64,000 bases of DNA from Augochlora pura (Eukaryota; Arthropoda; Insecta; Hymenoptera; Halictidae): positions 21,672,545-21,736,544 of the forward strand of contig NC_135775.1 of the NCBI RefSeq assembly GCF_028453695.1, read 5' to 3'. Below the pieces are notes generated by a model. It was not told the DNA's origin. It saw only the letters and a program-made list of their open reading frames with translations, and did no database searches. Position numbers and translations under genes: made by a program. Shown here in pieces: positions 12,470-26,000 of this stretch. Numbering within the stretch: the first letter of the stretch is position 1; every line of letters starts with the position of its first letter.

Positions 12470-14682
12470 TTATATGTACACACAACTCGGTACTAACGAT
12501 GCGCACTTCACGGCGGTCGCGATGGCGGCAGCGGTGGCAAGCACAAGCACACGATCGCGACACGTTGGAAACTTCACGTCACTATGCCAACCGGAAAGTC
12601 CACTCCGAGGTCATAGCAGCGGAACTTTTCACAGTGAATCATAATCGCACGTTACTCGAAAAGGGAATACGTTTTCTCTTTGTTTGATTTTCCTCCTAAA
12701 CTATCGGAGAATATTTTGTTACTCTTCGTCTACAATACAGTCACCGGCTTTTCGTCGATTTTTAATACATAGTTAAGTAACTCGGATGTTCGCGTTGACA
12801 AGCCATTTTTAAATTCCGGAAGTGGTAATAGTTCTCTTTCTCGGCGACGACGGATTATTCCTGTTCGCGACGAACTTCACCGCACTGCTTCGGAATCGTG
12901 CAGGAAATGAAAAAATCAACTTCGGAAATGCTTCAAAGGCTTCAATACTCTTTTATATTTATGTGATAATAGATTGTCGTAGTTTACAGAGGTTCGAACG
13001 GAACTTCCTGACACCGTTACGATATTGGTTTTCTATTCCTTCTTTTAAGGACGTTTTATTTACTCGAGCAGAGTCGTTTTACAAAACAGGATTTTCTGTA
13101 TAATTGTAATAAGTTAATAAAATCGTCTATTTGATAGTGCATCACAGTAACAGGATTTATTTATACTTTAAAATTTCATTTATAGGGGCCGTTGCATTTC
13201 TGTCTTTTCTTTTTACGTGTAGTTTATTCCTCGCAACTTTCTCGGAACATTCACGCATTTAAAACACGGTCTTAGAATGGGTTGTGATTTAGAACTCGAT
13301 ATATCTATAATATGTTAGGTACACAAGGTAATCAACGTTGTAAGGCGTCTATTATTGCACGGAAATATCCTCCGCACGCATCATTTATTCGTGTATATTA
13401 CCGTGTTAAGCAACTTCCGTTTAAATTGTTTTCCCGGCAGGCTATGAGGTTGGTTACAGAAGAAAAAGGTTATTATACTCAAATTCTGAACAAGTTTAAA
13501 TACTTTCTACCGTTTCTCGACGATATCGAATTTTTTGTCCCACCTCTTATGTAACAATATATAGAGGATACTTAGCATGCGACGGTTTTACGCAATCTCG
13601 TGAAATTTACCCCATCTTGTCTGAGAACCATAAAGTGCTAGTTGTTCTGTTGCACAAAAAGATGCAATTACGTCGTCACGGTTAGTGCGACGAACGCGTG
13701 TGCTTGTACAAGAGGAATTCTTTCGATCGTGGGCACGTTGCGGTTTGGTTAGCAGTAAATACGCGTGCGTAACGTAAAACCAACTCGGCTAACACTTTAC
13801 AACCAACGTCATAACCTACCTGAACTGTTTTTCAGTCTACCGACAGGTATGAATCACGTAGTTTATCAATTAGAACTTTTGAGCTTTAAACTCCCGGAAG
13901 TGACGCAACCTTCGTTCAGCTAGTAGTATGTGCACGCAGCCAATGTTATCCCTGTAGTAGCGTTCCCGTTATCTCAGTCCTACCGAAGGACCCCAGTGCT
14001 CTCTATCAAGTATTTATTATTTTTTGATTCGCATCTTTTTGACTTACGGCACGATCGCCACTACTTTACGTTTCACTTGTATTATCTTTTTCCCCCTCTG
14101 AAGTTTCCAGAACAACGTTGACGGTGACAAGCGTGAATCGGTTGGCACTGTCTTTCCGTTCCGAAGGATTTGATGTAAGTGATCACGGTGAGTTTCTAAA
14201 AAGATTTATGTCTCGCGGCTTTCTCAAGTCCCGCTGATTTCCCTTTTTACCGATTTTTCACAAAAACCAATCACATGTCCGCCTCATTCTTTCGAAATCC
14301 GTACATACATCAATGAAACTTCATTCAACATCCCACGTACAAAATGGCGGCCAACTACCACTTGTTACAAATATCGTTTTCTTTAGACTTGTATTTTAAA
14401 AAATTAATGCAGATATATATATTTATGATAATTTATATTTCATGTTTTTTATTTTATATACTGGGTGATGGTACATTTGGGGAATGTTGACGAACAACGA
14501 AATTAATGTATTTGTTTTGATTTCCGATATGAGTAGTGGCGGCAAATTAGAATTTATAGAAAGTGTTTGTAGTATGTTATAATAATATAAATAATATTAA
14601 TTTCGAAATTTTTTAAATATGAATTTTTGAGATGTTTAATTTTAATTGATTTTTTTTTTTAATTTTTTTACATAGGCAAGGT
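12470..14682. promoter_or_regulatory. Divergent CycT / KANSL2 upstream region
   Basis: This stretch separates the start codons of the minus-strand CycT gene and the plus-strand KANSL2 gene, and should contain both promoters. CpG-rich patches occur near 12490-12620 (beside the CycT start) and at about 13680-14180. A good splice donor (GAT/GTAAGTG) at 14174/14175 and the poly-T/TACATAG acceptor just before the KANSL2 start suggest a non-coding first KANSL2 exon ending at 14174. No further coding sequence is supported. Confidence 0.55.
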
Positions 14683-16697
14683 ATGTTTCGTATCCCAAAA
14701 ACAATGCCTGTGACTACAACGGCCACAAAGAAGTCAAAGCAAATGCAAGTTTGTTTATATACATCTTATGAGTGCACACAGCCTTGTCTAGAGGGATACA
14801 ATTATTGTGCTAAGCATATCTTGGAAGATACAAATGCTCCTTACAAACAATGTGGTTTTATATATAATACTAATGGCAGAAAATGCCAGAACCCAGCACC
14901 AAAGTTGGACAGAAGGGATATTTCGTATGTAGAATGGCTACATTTATAAAAATTATTTTATATAATGTTCTTTGCACTTTATTAAACTGTTCATTTCTTA
15001 CAGATATTGTTCTGAGCACACTAGAAAGGCTCAGATAGCACGTATTAAGTCAACATCAAGACATGCATTGCCACAGACGCCTGAAATGCTTTTACTCAAT
15101 TTAAGTCATTACGTTAAGCCAACTGATTCTAGTACAGAAGATACTGAAGATGAGGAAGGAAAAGTCAAAGCATTAGATCCTTTCAGTAAGTATTAAATTA
15201 AAATTTGTATTATGACCTTTGGAATTGTGAACATTAGTTTTGTATTTTGATTTCAGCTGAGGTAGATGCAACTAAGGTAAATGCAAGTGGATGTGATATT
15301 TTGGATTATGCAAGTTCTTCGGACAGTGATGTTGAACCTACTGTAGTAAGCGATACATTAAGAGGGAGTTATCTAGATGATAGTGATAATGAAAGTTTGT
15401 ACAGTGCACAAGAAGATCCCTTAAAGTAAGGATAAAATTATGCTGCAGATATAACAGTGTTTAATGCATTTAAAAAATACGACTGCTTGTAGAATATCAG
15501 CTAGCATGCTTTAGCTTGAGCAAATCTTTCTAAAACTTTTGATCTTTGATTGTTTAATTTGCACAATTAAAATTCTAAATTCTCAATACTACTTACTCAA
15601 CTGTTGTAGATGCTTAATGCAAAGATAAGGAACTTATTTCTATCAAATAAATAGTATTAATTTTTTAAGGCATGCAGGAATTTTTACTGCTGAGGAGGTG
15701 ATATATATTGCAAGAGAAAAATTGATACGATTACAGTCACTTTATATAGATCAATACAGAAGACTGCAGTACACGTTGAAAGAAAAGAGACGAAAATATT
15801 TACATGGCCTTAAAAAGGAAAAGGAAACCTTGTGTGCCATACATGATCAACCAAAGGAAACTGCAAAAGAAAAGAAAATGTATGAGAAATTAAAAGCTTT
15901 AAATCGATATCACAGACGGAGTGGAGTTGAGGCTATTCTGTATAGAAAATCATTGGAGCGCAGAGCGCAGGTAATGCGCAAGTAAACTGATTTTATTTCA
16001 CTAAAATTTTTTTCGATTGTAAAATAAAAATAATATTTTGGTTATAGGCAACTGAAGGTCCTGCACAAAAAATTCCTAGTGTATCAAAATGTATATTCAC
16101 AGAAGGAGGAGTAAAATGCGGAGAAAGAACTCTTCCTGCTGCAAAACATTGTCGTAAACACATCCTTAAAGTAAGATTTCTGATTTACTACGATAATACT
16201 ATTCCAAATAGTAGTATAAAAATCATATTACTTTCACAGGATCAACATCAAGTTTTATTTAAAGCTTGTGGTGCTGTTAGAGCAGATATAGAATGCCATG
16301 AGCCAGTACCTGTGATTTTTGATACAAATTGTGTTTTCCATATGAATTTACCATCTGAATGTAAACTAGAATCTATGAAGGTAAATGTTAAAATTACTCT
16401 TATCATAATCACGAGTAAAGCCAATATAAACATAATGATCTAAACCAGTTTAAGGAAATAAAACCGGAAGTGCCAGAGATGTCAATAACAGATAGTCAGT
16501 CTATGGAGATCGACGTAGTGGGTGAAATGCAAGAAATTGATCCAGACGACGATATGGCTGGGTTAATGAGAGAAATGAGCGATGCTGCTCACATAAAACC
16601 AGTATTTAATGAAAGCTTAAATAGCGAAGCTAGCACAGACACTGCGTTTAGTTTATCAGCACAGATGAGTGATAAAGATGACCTTGTTTCTGTATGA
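14683..16697 (+). CDS. KANSL2: KAT8 regulatory NSL complex subunit 2 (NSL2)
   Basis: Coding exons: 14683-14924, 15004-15185, 15257-15425, 15670-15970, 16048-16170, 16240-16380, 16449-16697; GT-AG throughout, phases consistent, 468 aa. Two Cys/His-rich zf-C3Hc3H modules mark the family. The first, about residues 22-90, has CLYTSYECTQPCLEGYNYC, then CAKH, CGF, KCQNPAP and YCSEH. The second, in exons 5-6, has CIFTEGGVKCGERTLPAAKHCRKHI and then CGA. Between them lie an acidic Ser/Asp/Glu linker and a Lys/Arg-rich helical region; the C-terminus is acidic. Family knowledge: NSL2 (Drosophila Nsl2/dgt1) is a core subunit of the nuclear MOF-containing NSL complex, which acetylates H4 at housekeeping promoters. 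Length is close to human KANSL2. A second in-frame ATG lies at 14704. It is divergent from CycT. Confidence 0.94.
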
Positions 16698-16974
16698 CAT
16701 AACATTTTTCTATGATCTCTAACAGTTCACAATTGATATCTGTTGTTAGATAATTTTCGTAAACTTACTTGGATATCGTCGTATTACTTAACAATATTGA
16801 AAAACGTAACGTTTTATTATAATTATTTATTGATTACTTAAATGCTGAAAAAATATTTTTAATAGGTAATACATATTATATAACAACAGAAACCATTCGT
16901 GTATGTCATATTTGTTGTTAAATATTTCATTTGTAAATATGTCACTAAAATCCTTTTACTAATCAATTTTAAAA

Positions 16975-16980
16975 AATAAA
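16975..16980 (+). promoter_or_regulatory. Poly(A) signal of KANSL2
   Basis: AATAAA about 280 nt after the KANSL2 stop codon, in an A-rich context followed by T-rich sequence. Confidence 0.6.
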
Positions 16981-17660
16981 AAGGATAATTGTTCGTAAAC
17001 TTTTTTTGAAGTCTTTATGCTATACTTTTTTTCCCTAAACTTTTCATAAACACTTTTAAAAAAAATAGATAAAACATTCTTAATATGAAATTATTAAGCA
17101 ACATGCTTTATGCAAGGAAAATTAAAATTACTTAGGAAGTGTAATAACGTTTAAACACGTAATAATATGTGAAAACTAATTCTTTTATACTCAGCGTTTC
17201 AATTTTTACAAAAAAAGCGCAAATCATTCGATTAATTACATCAGTATTAATATAAGATGCAATTTAAGAAAAAATGTGCGCTTACAAGAATACAATGCTT
17301 TTTTTCAATTTTTACATTTTCTGTAAAAAAATACATTGCTATCGATTGTAGCATTAATATTAACATACAAAAAATAATTGTCATAAGTAACTTACAATAA
17401 GTACATGAGGTTTTTTCCGCGATTTGGTTGTTTAAATGGTACATTAATTTTTTTAAGTAATAGAGAAGGTGCATAATACATAACTGCGGCTATAAGGAAA
17501 AACCCCGTAAGTCGCAATTTAAAAAAAGTAAGTTAATACATTAATTGAATTGTACGATATAGAATTTACGTACTTATTAGAAACAACGACATCGAAACAA
17601 ATTCTATAGATTCAAAAGATTCTGTAATTTGAAATACTACTAGTACGAAGCATTAGTTGA

Positions 17661-17783
17661 TCAAAATTTCAGGCGACAATATCCCAGAGATAAAAACATG
17701 TAACTTGCAGCGTTCTTCCTTGCAGCCAGAGATATTTGCACGGACATTCTATTTTCTTGCGGTAGTTGCCACGATAAATGCAT
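17661..17783 (-). CDS. Candidate small ORF, 40 codons, function unknown
   Basis: Reading the minus strand, an ATG at 17783 opens 40 codons ending in TGA at 17661-17663. The peptide contains QENRMSVQISLAARKNAASY and ends in a Cys-Arg-Leu-Lys-Phe tail. It has no signal peptide or clear membrane segment. It stands out because the surrounding 2.7 kb is extremely AT-rich and closed in all frames, while this patch is GC-balanced. It could be a small gene, a coding relic, or part of a long foi 3' UTR. Not recognised. Confidence 0.2.
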   Translation of the reverse strand: MHLSWQLPQENRMSVQISLAARKNAASYMFLSLGYCRLKF

Positions 17784-19330
17784 TACAGATTAGAAATTAT
17801 TACATACGACAATGAGAAAATAAGTTTCATTTGAAACATAATTTTTGAAAATTTAAATCTTCAATTAAATTTTTTCCATTACAGTCATGAATAAAGTTAT
17901 AATTAATTTACATAAGTACAGCTAAAAATATTTAGATTTATAGCTACAATTATTTGAATTTGAAGTTTCAATTGTATATTATGGCGTGAGATGCAGATAT
18001 GTACATAGAATGATAAGTAATTACCTATCAAACAATATTGGTAATTACATATTACAATAGGAGAATATTTGAGAAGTGTGAATAATATCCGATCATTCCG
18101 AATGGGGTAGTATTTTTTGTACCATTTTTGTTCATTTAAGTCAATATGACAAAATTATTTGATGTGCGAGAGTATCAGATATTAAGTAAAATTAGAATGC
18201 GCTATAGCAGTTGTTGGAACATCTTATTTCACAAAGTGTGCTTGCTGAATAAAAGGCCGTATATGCACCTTTCTGATAGCATTGTAATTGAAAAATCTGT
18301 GTATAATACATTTAAGATAATTACAATAAAACACCGTAATTGGATGAGAGCACCAAAATTTTAAGAAACAAACGCGTCTGTAAACTTAAAATGCAAGTAT
18401 GATCAATGAATATATCTGATATTCTATAATTTGATGTTGTTTTAATATCATTATCTTTTCTTAGCATTATTATAAGTTTTATGTCTCAACTAACGCATAT
18501 CTACTTGACTTTAAAATGATCTTAAAAGATATAGAGCACTTTGTTAATTTCAATAATACATCTGACGACAGCATTATTTGCGACATCGATTCAATAAAGG
18601 CGTATTTATCTGAAATATTATCTAAATTATAGTACCAAAATAAAGATTACAATCATTAAATATAACAGAGATAACTCCGAGCGCTAATAGTTATGAAGTA
18701 TATATAAATTGCGTAAACGCCAAGCAATTGATGATTAAAAGAAAAATGCACACATTAATGTGTGTACTTTATAATTATTGTTTAGAATAATAATATTATA
18801 GATTTTTCGAGAGGTTTGCTTTCTAATACAATTCTATTATAACTAATCGACAACTGCATGACATTTCTACAAATTTATGCGATCTTCGTAATGAATATAT
18901 CAAACAATTATGCAATAATAATTAACTATATTTACCTATCTTCATAATGTTCTGCCCAATAAATTTCAAAGTATTTAAACCTTATTCTCGATCCTTTTCC
19001 TTTTAACGTTACTTTCAGAGAACATAATATCTCACGTACGATTTCTAATAAGTATACTTCGAATATTGTCGTTGTATTTGAATTATCTAAGTTTCTTCGA
19101 ATTGCCTATTTCATTCGTACTTGTGCATTGAATACTCTTTACGTTATAAATGTTATAAAACATTTAGCATTTATTACCATTTAGTACCGTATTAAGTTTT
19201 TCTTTTCTTTTTAACAACAATAAGTATGTTGTTGTCAACAGAAAATCTTATGCTAGGCATACAAAGAAGGAAAAAAATAAATTAGTCTTATAATGAAAGT
19301 GTTGTTTCGGTAAGAACTCACAACTAAAGT

Positions 19331-19336
19331 TTTATT
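19331..19336 (-). promoter_or_regulatory. Poly(A) signal of foi-like gene
   Basis: TTTATT on the plus strand (AATAAA on the minus strand), 83 nt past the stop codon of the ZIP transporter gene. Confidence 0.55.
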
Positions 19337-19418
19337 GACTCAGGTAGTGACCTATAACACATAGGTCTGTAGGCAGTATTGCAAGCTTACCATTAAAAAG
19401 TTGTCAGTCTTTGAAAAT

Positions 19419-22400
19419 TTAATCACTGAACATAGTCTTAAGATCGTGTTCATAGAGTGCTATAATTAACATTATTCCAAGGCCGCACGATAGCCCTAGC
19501 CCTTGTAGAATACATTGCCACTGTGAACTACGTTCCGCAGAATGACTTGAAGATAGTTCTGGAATCTAAATTACACATACATTATTTCATCAATATTAAT
19601 TAAAACCAAATTAAAAAAGAAGGTTCAATTAAGTGAGATTATCTTCTTAAATTATTAATACTGTCTTCATCAAGACATTATTCCTTATTATTATGAAACG
19701 TGTTAATGATTCAATCTTCTTTTTACAATAGAAACTAGATATTACTTACCATGTCTACTAATGCTATGTAAATAAACATTCCTGCAGCAGCTGCAAACAT
19801 CCAGCTACTCACAGCCGGAGTGCTACCCAATAACACGCCAAATACCATTCCAAATAAGCAGAGTACGGAAGATAACAGATTATAAAAGACAGCTTGTTTA
19901 GCGCTCATTCCGGCTTTTAATAAAACCGCAAAGTCTCCTATTTGGGCAAATAAATTAAAATCAAATCTTCGATCGTCTCTAACACAAGTTAATATAATCA
20001 AAATTTAAGTTCAGTACCTATTTCATGAGGTAATTCATGGCAAAACACAGCTATAGCCGTTGAGAAACCACCAGCTATGTTCGCTGAAAAAGCAGCACCT
20101 ATGGCCATACCATCTGTGAAGTTATGTAAGCCATCACCCATAACTACCATCCAAGCAACGCTTGATAAAGATTCTGGTGCAGAATGTACATGGCCTAATA
20201 AAAACATTTAACCACTTAATTGAGATACTTAACATATATGAAAGTAATGAAGTTAGATTAAGCAATTAAATCATACCGTGGGAATGGGTGTGACCATGAT
20301 GCTTTGTTTCATGCTCACGTATAATAACAGTGTAACTTTCAGATTTATTTAGCGGTATATCAGCACCATCTGTGTTTTTCTTTGTATTTACAATTGATTC
20401 ATCTAATCTCCAATCTTCGTTTGATTTCTTTTCTCCGTCGTTCGTCATTATTTTAGAAACTGAATTGCAATTTGATGTTAGTGGTTTCTCCTCATCGATA
20501 ACAGGAGGCTTTTCATGATTATTGTGTTGACGATTATGATGATTATCTAAACAATAAATAGATTGAACATAACACTTAATAATATCTCAAAGATGTAGTA
20601 AAACATATTAACATTAGCGACGATAACGTAATCAAGTCTGTAAAAAGTGAATACAATACTATACCTTGGGCATCAGTATTAATCTCTCCATAACAATAAG
20701 GATACGATGAATATTTGTGTTTGCAAAGTTTCTCGCCAACAACGTTACTGTTTGGTCCGTCCGTCTCACGCATTACTCTAACTCGCGAAGGGAGCTACAA
20801 TGGATTCTATATTTACATTTCCTGTTTTCTCAATTTTTAATTATAACGTTTACCTTATTACGACGTTGCCGAAGCTTTCTCCATTCTGCAACTAATGTCA
20901 AAGCTTTTTCTGTAAAAAAAAATAGTACAAGACCCGCCATTGCCACTACTCCTTTCCACATATTTATATTGTGTTGTTCCTTATGATCTAGCTCAGCATG
21001 ATCATTATCATCATAACCATGATGATCATGTGTGTGATGCGGCATCATCGCCTACAGCAAACAATATAATTTTTTAATTTATTAATTTATTTATTATTAA
21101 TTTATAATGATCGTTAAAGACTATTTGTCACACGAAAACTTACATGGGGTAACAAATGAATAAGAGCATCGCCGCATAATGTTCCTACAGCAAGAGCAAC
21201 TAGGAACTGCAATAATTGGTGATAGTAAATTTTACCCATGAAAGGTATAACAGCTACACCAAATAAACCACAGAGACTAATTATTAGAATACTGATTATA
21301 GAATAGGCCCACACTAAAACAAAAAAGAACTTTATTTAACACTTCGCGATGATTTCAGCGATTAGGATGCGTTATATTTTTTACCTTGAACCATATTACG
21401 TGATACGTCCTCTCCAAGGTATTTAGTAACTATTACTGGTTTATAATTCTCTGGTACAAGAATGCATCCATTTCTTTCCGAACTCGATTCACCTGCTAAT
21501 TGGTAAACAAGAGCTGGACACACACGTTCAAAAAGCCAACTTGGTAATGTTGTATTATTATTAGTGATGGAATTGTAGGGCATATCTCTTGCAACAGTAC
21601 TTAATAATTCTTTGCTATTTAAGCACTGAAATTTGGGGACAATTACGTGTGAGAAATCTTTGATATATTAGGAAAAGAAGTGTGTTCCATTCTTCTATAA
21701 TCAAATGGAATTTGGTAATGAAAATTTATCTTACCCGTTCTTTTCTGATTCCGTTTTCATACTCTGATAGGCCACTATTTTGCATATTCTTTGATTTTTC
21801 TACAACAAAAAGTTTTCTTTTTAGAAACCACTGTGTATATGATAATAGAATAGTAACAAACACTACTTATCTTGTACAAGATAAGATTACATAAGAAGGC
21901 CTATGTATTTAATTATATCTTATCTAAACATAAATAGTATTGCATTTTATTTGTATTATCAGAACTGAAAAACTAATGGGCTTTTCTATTCTTTTTCTTA
22001 CAGTAAATTACTGTGAACAGGTTTCAATAAAGAACCAGAATAATTCAATGAAATCAATAAGTATCTTAATAGGTCCATTGAACAGAAATTTGAACCCTCA
22101 AATTAAGCTAAATTATTATTATTAAAATGGTTCTTATATAGAATCAATTCAGAAGGTATGCTTAAAGCAGATGTATGTAGATACATTAGGGGAGATTTAT
22201 TATGATTGATAGGCTGTTAATTGATAATTAAAAGTAATATATTGATATTTTCCATGTATCACACACTGAAACATGTTTTGTCTTTCACACACACAATTAT
22301 CACAATGATGAAAATAAACTTACCTAATGGATTTTCATGACTAGTAATAGCATTAAGATCCTCTAATTTAGATACATCTGTTAGTAACCTCAGTAATCCT

Positions 22401-23047
22401 AACTTTCTCAATAACTTCTCAAAACCTTCTATAGTCACGCTAGTACCATCTCCATAAGTCTCAAAAATTTTTTTCATGAAGTACTTCTCATCTATAACAT
22501 CTACATTTCTTTTTCTTCTACTCATGGTGACCAAATTGGGATTTTTTGTAGATCTTGAAGACTTTAATCCTCTATTGTAACTTATCTCAGTCTGTCCTAG
22601 TCTCTCCATTACTTCTAAATCCTTTAAAGTATAATTTTCTTCTGTCTCTGGAACATTAGCATCTTCAACTTTTTTGTCTACTTTCATGTCCTGTAGAGTG
22701 GATTTTCTTTTTGTGTGAACTTCATCATTGGTGGATGGCACTAACAATGTAGGTATTTCGTTAACATTACTATTGTTTAATTCACTATTAGAAAATTTAA
22801 CAGCACCACTTTTATAAGTGCCTAAATTGTTTAAATTGAATTTCTTATTATCCTTCTCTTGCGATTTTTTAAATTTCATTAGCAACCATGATGGCTGCAG
22901 CTGTTCATTAAGTTTTGGTAAATTCTCAGAATTCGCAGTATTACGAACTCTCTGTCCTGCAGTTGATATTTCAGTGTGTGCTGAGCAAGGATTATGTGCT
23001 GCGCACAAAACGCACACTACGCAAACTGTGACAAAATGGTGTGACAT
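19419..23047 (-). CDS. foi: LIV-1 subfamily ZIP zinc transporter (ZIP6/ZIP10, Drosophila foi-like)
   Basis: Coding exons, minus strand: 23047-22324, 21799-21735, 21625-21385, 21313-21144, 21051-20854, 20794-20665, 20546-20277, 20194-20018, 19937-19750, 19565-19419; GT-AG, phases consistent, 769 aa. It has an N-terminal hydrophobic signal peptide, then a long extracellular domain with a basic SRRKR site and a YGDG...GFEKLLRKLGL helix, and the family PAL motif (CPALVYQL) just before TM1. A His/Asp-rich loop (HHTHDHHGYDDNDH) follows the second TM. A second His-rich cytosolic loop carries KHHGHTHSH. Metal-site motifs HNFTDG and CHELPHEIGD follow, the latter split by an intron. The Cys before HELPHE and the downstream DFAVLLKAGM are typical of ZIP6/ZIP10. 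Family knowledge: plasma-membrane Zn(II) import; fly foi is needed for cell migration and adhesion. The ectodomain is poorly conserved, as usual. A splice acceptor just 5' of the ATG (23057/23056) implies a separate upstream 5' UTR exon. Confidence 0.93.
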
Positions 23048-26000
23048 ATTGAATTACCTGTAAACTAAACAGAGAAATTATATCTTAGACATTTGTATAT
23101 CTTGCATTTTTTAATTCACAGATCCTATTTATATATCAGTACATAACTTACATATGACTATTCATTATTTCATTTAACTAATTTTATATTGCTCATTATA
23201 CAGCATTGCAAAATACTTGGAAATCAATGAAATAGAGGATGAGTAACTGAATATGATGCCAAATAGGAAGTAACTATCTGTGTAAGAATCCTTGTGATAA
23301 TGAATCCATTTATAGCTATGAATGTTATCGAATTGCTTACTCATAAAATTATCAATCATATCCATAGATCATTATGGAGCATGATCTCTGTGTACAAATA
23401 ACATCTTTCTAGTACCAATAAAATTAGCTTCATTTTATTTAACTTGATTGTAAATACATTTTTTAACATACTTTACATCTCCCTTGAAATCAATTTACTA
23501 ATTTCCAAAATGTAGTTTATACATTTAAAATAGATTGATATAATTGGGAATAACAAACATACTAAAGGAAATGTAATGTAAATAATATGAAAAAAATATA
23601 GGTAGAGATAAAAGAAAAATAATTACAAATTACAACAATATAGAAAAATATAAGAAAAGAAAATACTACTACAGCTAAACTGTAGACTTATTTGGTTTCT
23701 TATTTAATAATATCTTACTAAGTATTTAGAAAAATATGGATAGAAATAAAATTATTATTATACTTGATACATTTTATAAAAATAACTTCACATAAGTATA
23801 AGAAAATATATCTACTCTTTCCAATAGTAAAACTTTTCATACAAGATAATTCTAAAAATATTACAGATTTCTATTTATAACAAGAATAAAAAGAATCAAT
23901 ATAGATATCAATTACATAGATAAGAGCCACACAAGATGATTATGATCTGACCAATTGATCTAAATTTAAATAGTGATTTATTCTATTTTCAGAAATGAGT
24001 CTGTTTTTGTAATAGTAAATATAATACGAACTAAAATTATCCTTTCCTCTAAGACTAATGTGTCTGTGATTTTATCATAATACTTTTTCAACTCTAAAAG
24101 CAAATTAACAGAAATTTATGTTAAATTATACAAAATAGAATTTGCAAATTCTATTATCAATTATTACTAACAAGTGCCCTATTAATCTGTAACATTCCTA
24201 AACGTACTCAAATATATAATGTTATTTTAGTCTACATATCAATAAAAATTTACTTAGTTGACGTTAACGAATGGTTAAAAAGAATATACATAAAAATATG
24301 TCTACACTGCGTGAGGCTATTCTACAAGTAATAATGTCATGAAGGCAAGAAATTACGATGTGATATCCTTATTGAAACCACATGCATATTAAATTCATCG
24401 TTATTCAAGTACTACCATATAAGTGCAAAGCAGAAGAATCGCGGGTAAACAACAAGCACGTTCACTGGTTACGGAGATTAACGCAAGCAACACAGACATA
24501 ATTAATCGTGGATCGCAAATAGACGTGTAATTCGGCAGTAAACGACGAGATACATATTTCCAGCGTAGAATGCTGCGTAAACGATTTAAAACGTGTCTAC
24601 GGGTTTTATCGTAGCCGAAATAGTCAAGATGCTCGATCTCGCGAACGCTTCGTCAAAAACCGTATTTTTAGCTGTCAAAAAGGGAAGGAGACCCTGCGCT
24701 TGTCGCCCTCCTCACCATACCCCGCGGATTACAGTCCATGACAGAATTTGGAATTTAGGTTAGAAAGGCGGCCTTTTACTTTTATAGAAAAAAGAAAAAA
24801 CGTACTGTCAAGTTTTGGCTCAGGAATGACTCCGTTTTTATTGGCATAGGAAATCCAACCGAGGACCACTTGATTATTGAAATGTATATCTATATACCTA
24901 TATATGCATACGTACTGTCATGTAATTACCTTTATTCGATCAGTGAAACAAAATTCCCGCTAGGAAGTAGCATATGCTAATTGATCGGGACGCGCTCCAC
25001 CAGCTTGCGGAAAGCTCGCGAAGTCCGACGAAAACGTGAGAGGAGGAACCCTTGGACAACCGTCACTGTCCTCTTTCTTCCCTCCTCGACCAACCGCCAA
25101 ACTAACTTAGCCGCGTGTGAGCAACAAGTATACTATGAACATTGCTGATCGTACAACAGAATGACAAACCCTTCAATTATAACTCACTTCACTCGTGGGT
25201 TACGCAATCTCTGAAGTTACGCACTGATGTTGTCCACAGACCATTTTTGTAGATGCTCAACTACAGCGTTTCTCAGTGGCCAATAGCAAATGCGCATGCG
25301 TGCACAAGTTAATGTATGTTCTAATTGTCTTGACTAACATTTCTGGTGTTTTAAGAAATGAAATTCCTTTTTTTTTATTAATAATAAATTAACTTATTCG
25401 GGTCAAGTAATTTTCGGAGATTAATCTGAAATGCACAATAAAATTGCCAAGGGGGGTGCTGATGACACTGCGATTGGAAATTGCCAGTGTACTCCAATGG
25501 CATTATCCAATCCCAATTTATGTAATCTCCCCTCCACTATTCTGCAGCATATTTCAGACTTTTCTCCGTTGCGAACTCGTTAATTCCGAATTCTGTTCTA
25601 AATTAATAAAATAAATCTTGAGTAAATGAAAACAAATGATTGAAATTACCGTTGAAACTGTATGAAATACAATACAATAGATAGTTTAACTTTACTTAAT
25701 AGGTAAACAATATGTGATGTCCCAAATATTTAAAAATATTGTAAAAAGTAGTAAATTAATTAATAAAACATTTTAACTAGGGACGGCAGTAATATTTTGT
25801 TCGTAAAATTATGTATATTTGTCGGACACAGTTTGCTACTATGTTACAGTAAAAATATCGTTCAACTTTTTCAGCATTGCAAAAATGGTTCGAATTATCT
25901 GTATACATATGTGCATACATATGTATGCATGTATAGCAATCTCTCAATTTAAGAACCATATCCAGGGGCCACGTAAGGCTCTTGAATTAAGAATAGAATG

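Larger units (their letters stand above)
16698..19418. other. Convergent KANSL2 / foi 3' intergenic region
   Basis: AT-rich DNA between two convergent genes. A canonical AATAAA for KANSL2 is at 16975-16980. For the minus-strand foi gene, TTTATT at 19331-19336 reads AATAAA about 90 nt past its stop. The remainder shows no long open frame. The one patch with raised GC is at 17661-17790, where a 40-codon minus-strand ORF is found (listed separately). Confidence 0.6.
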
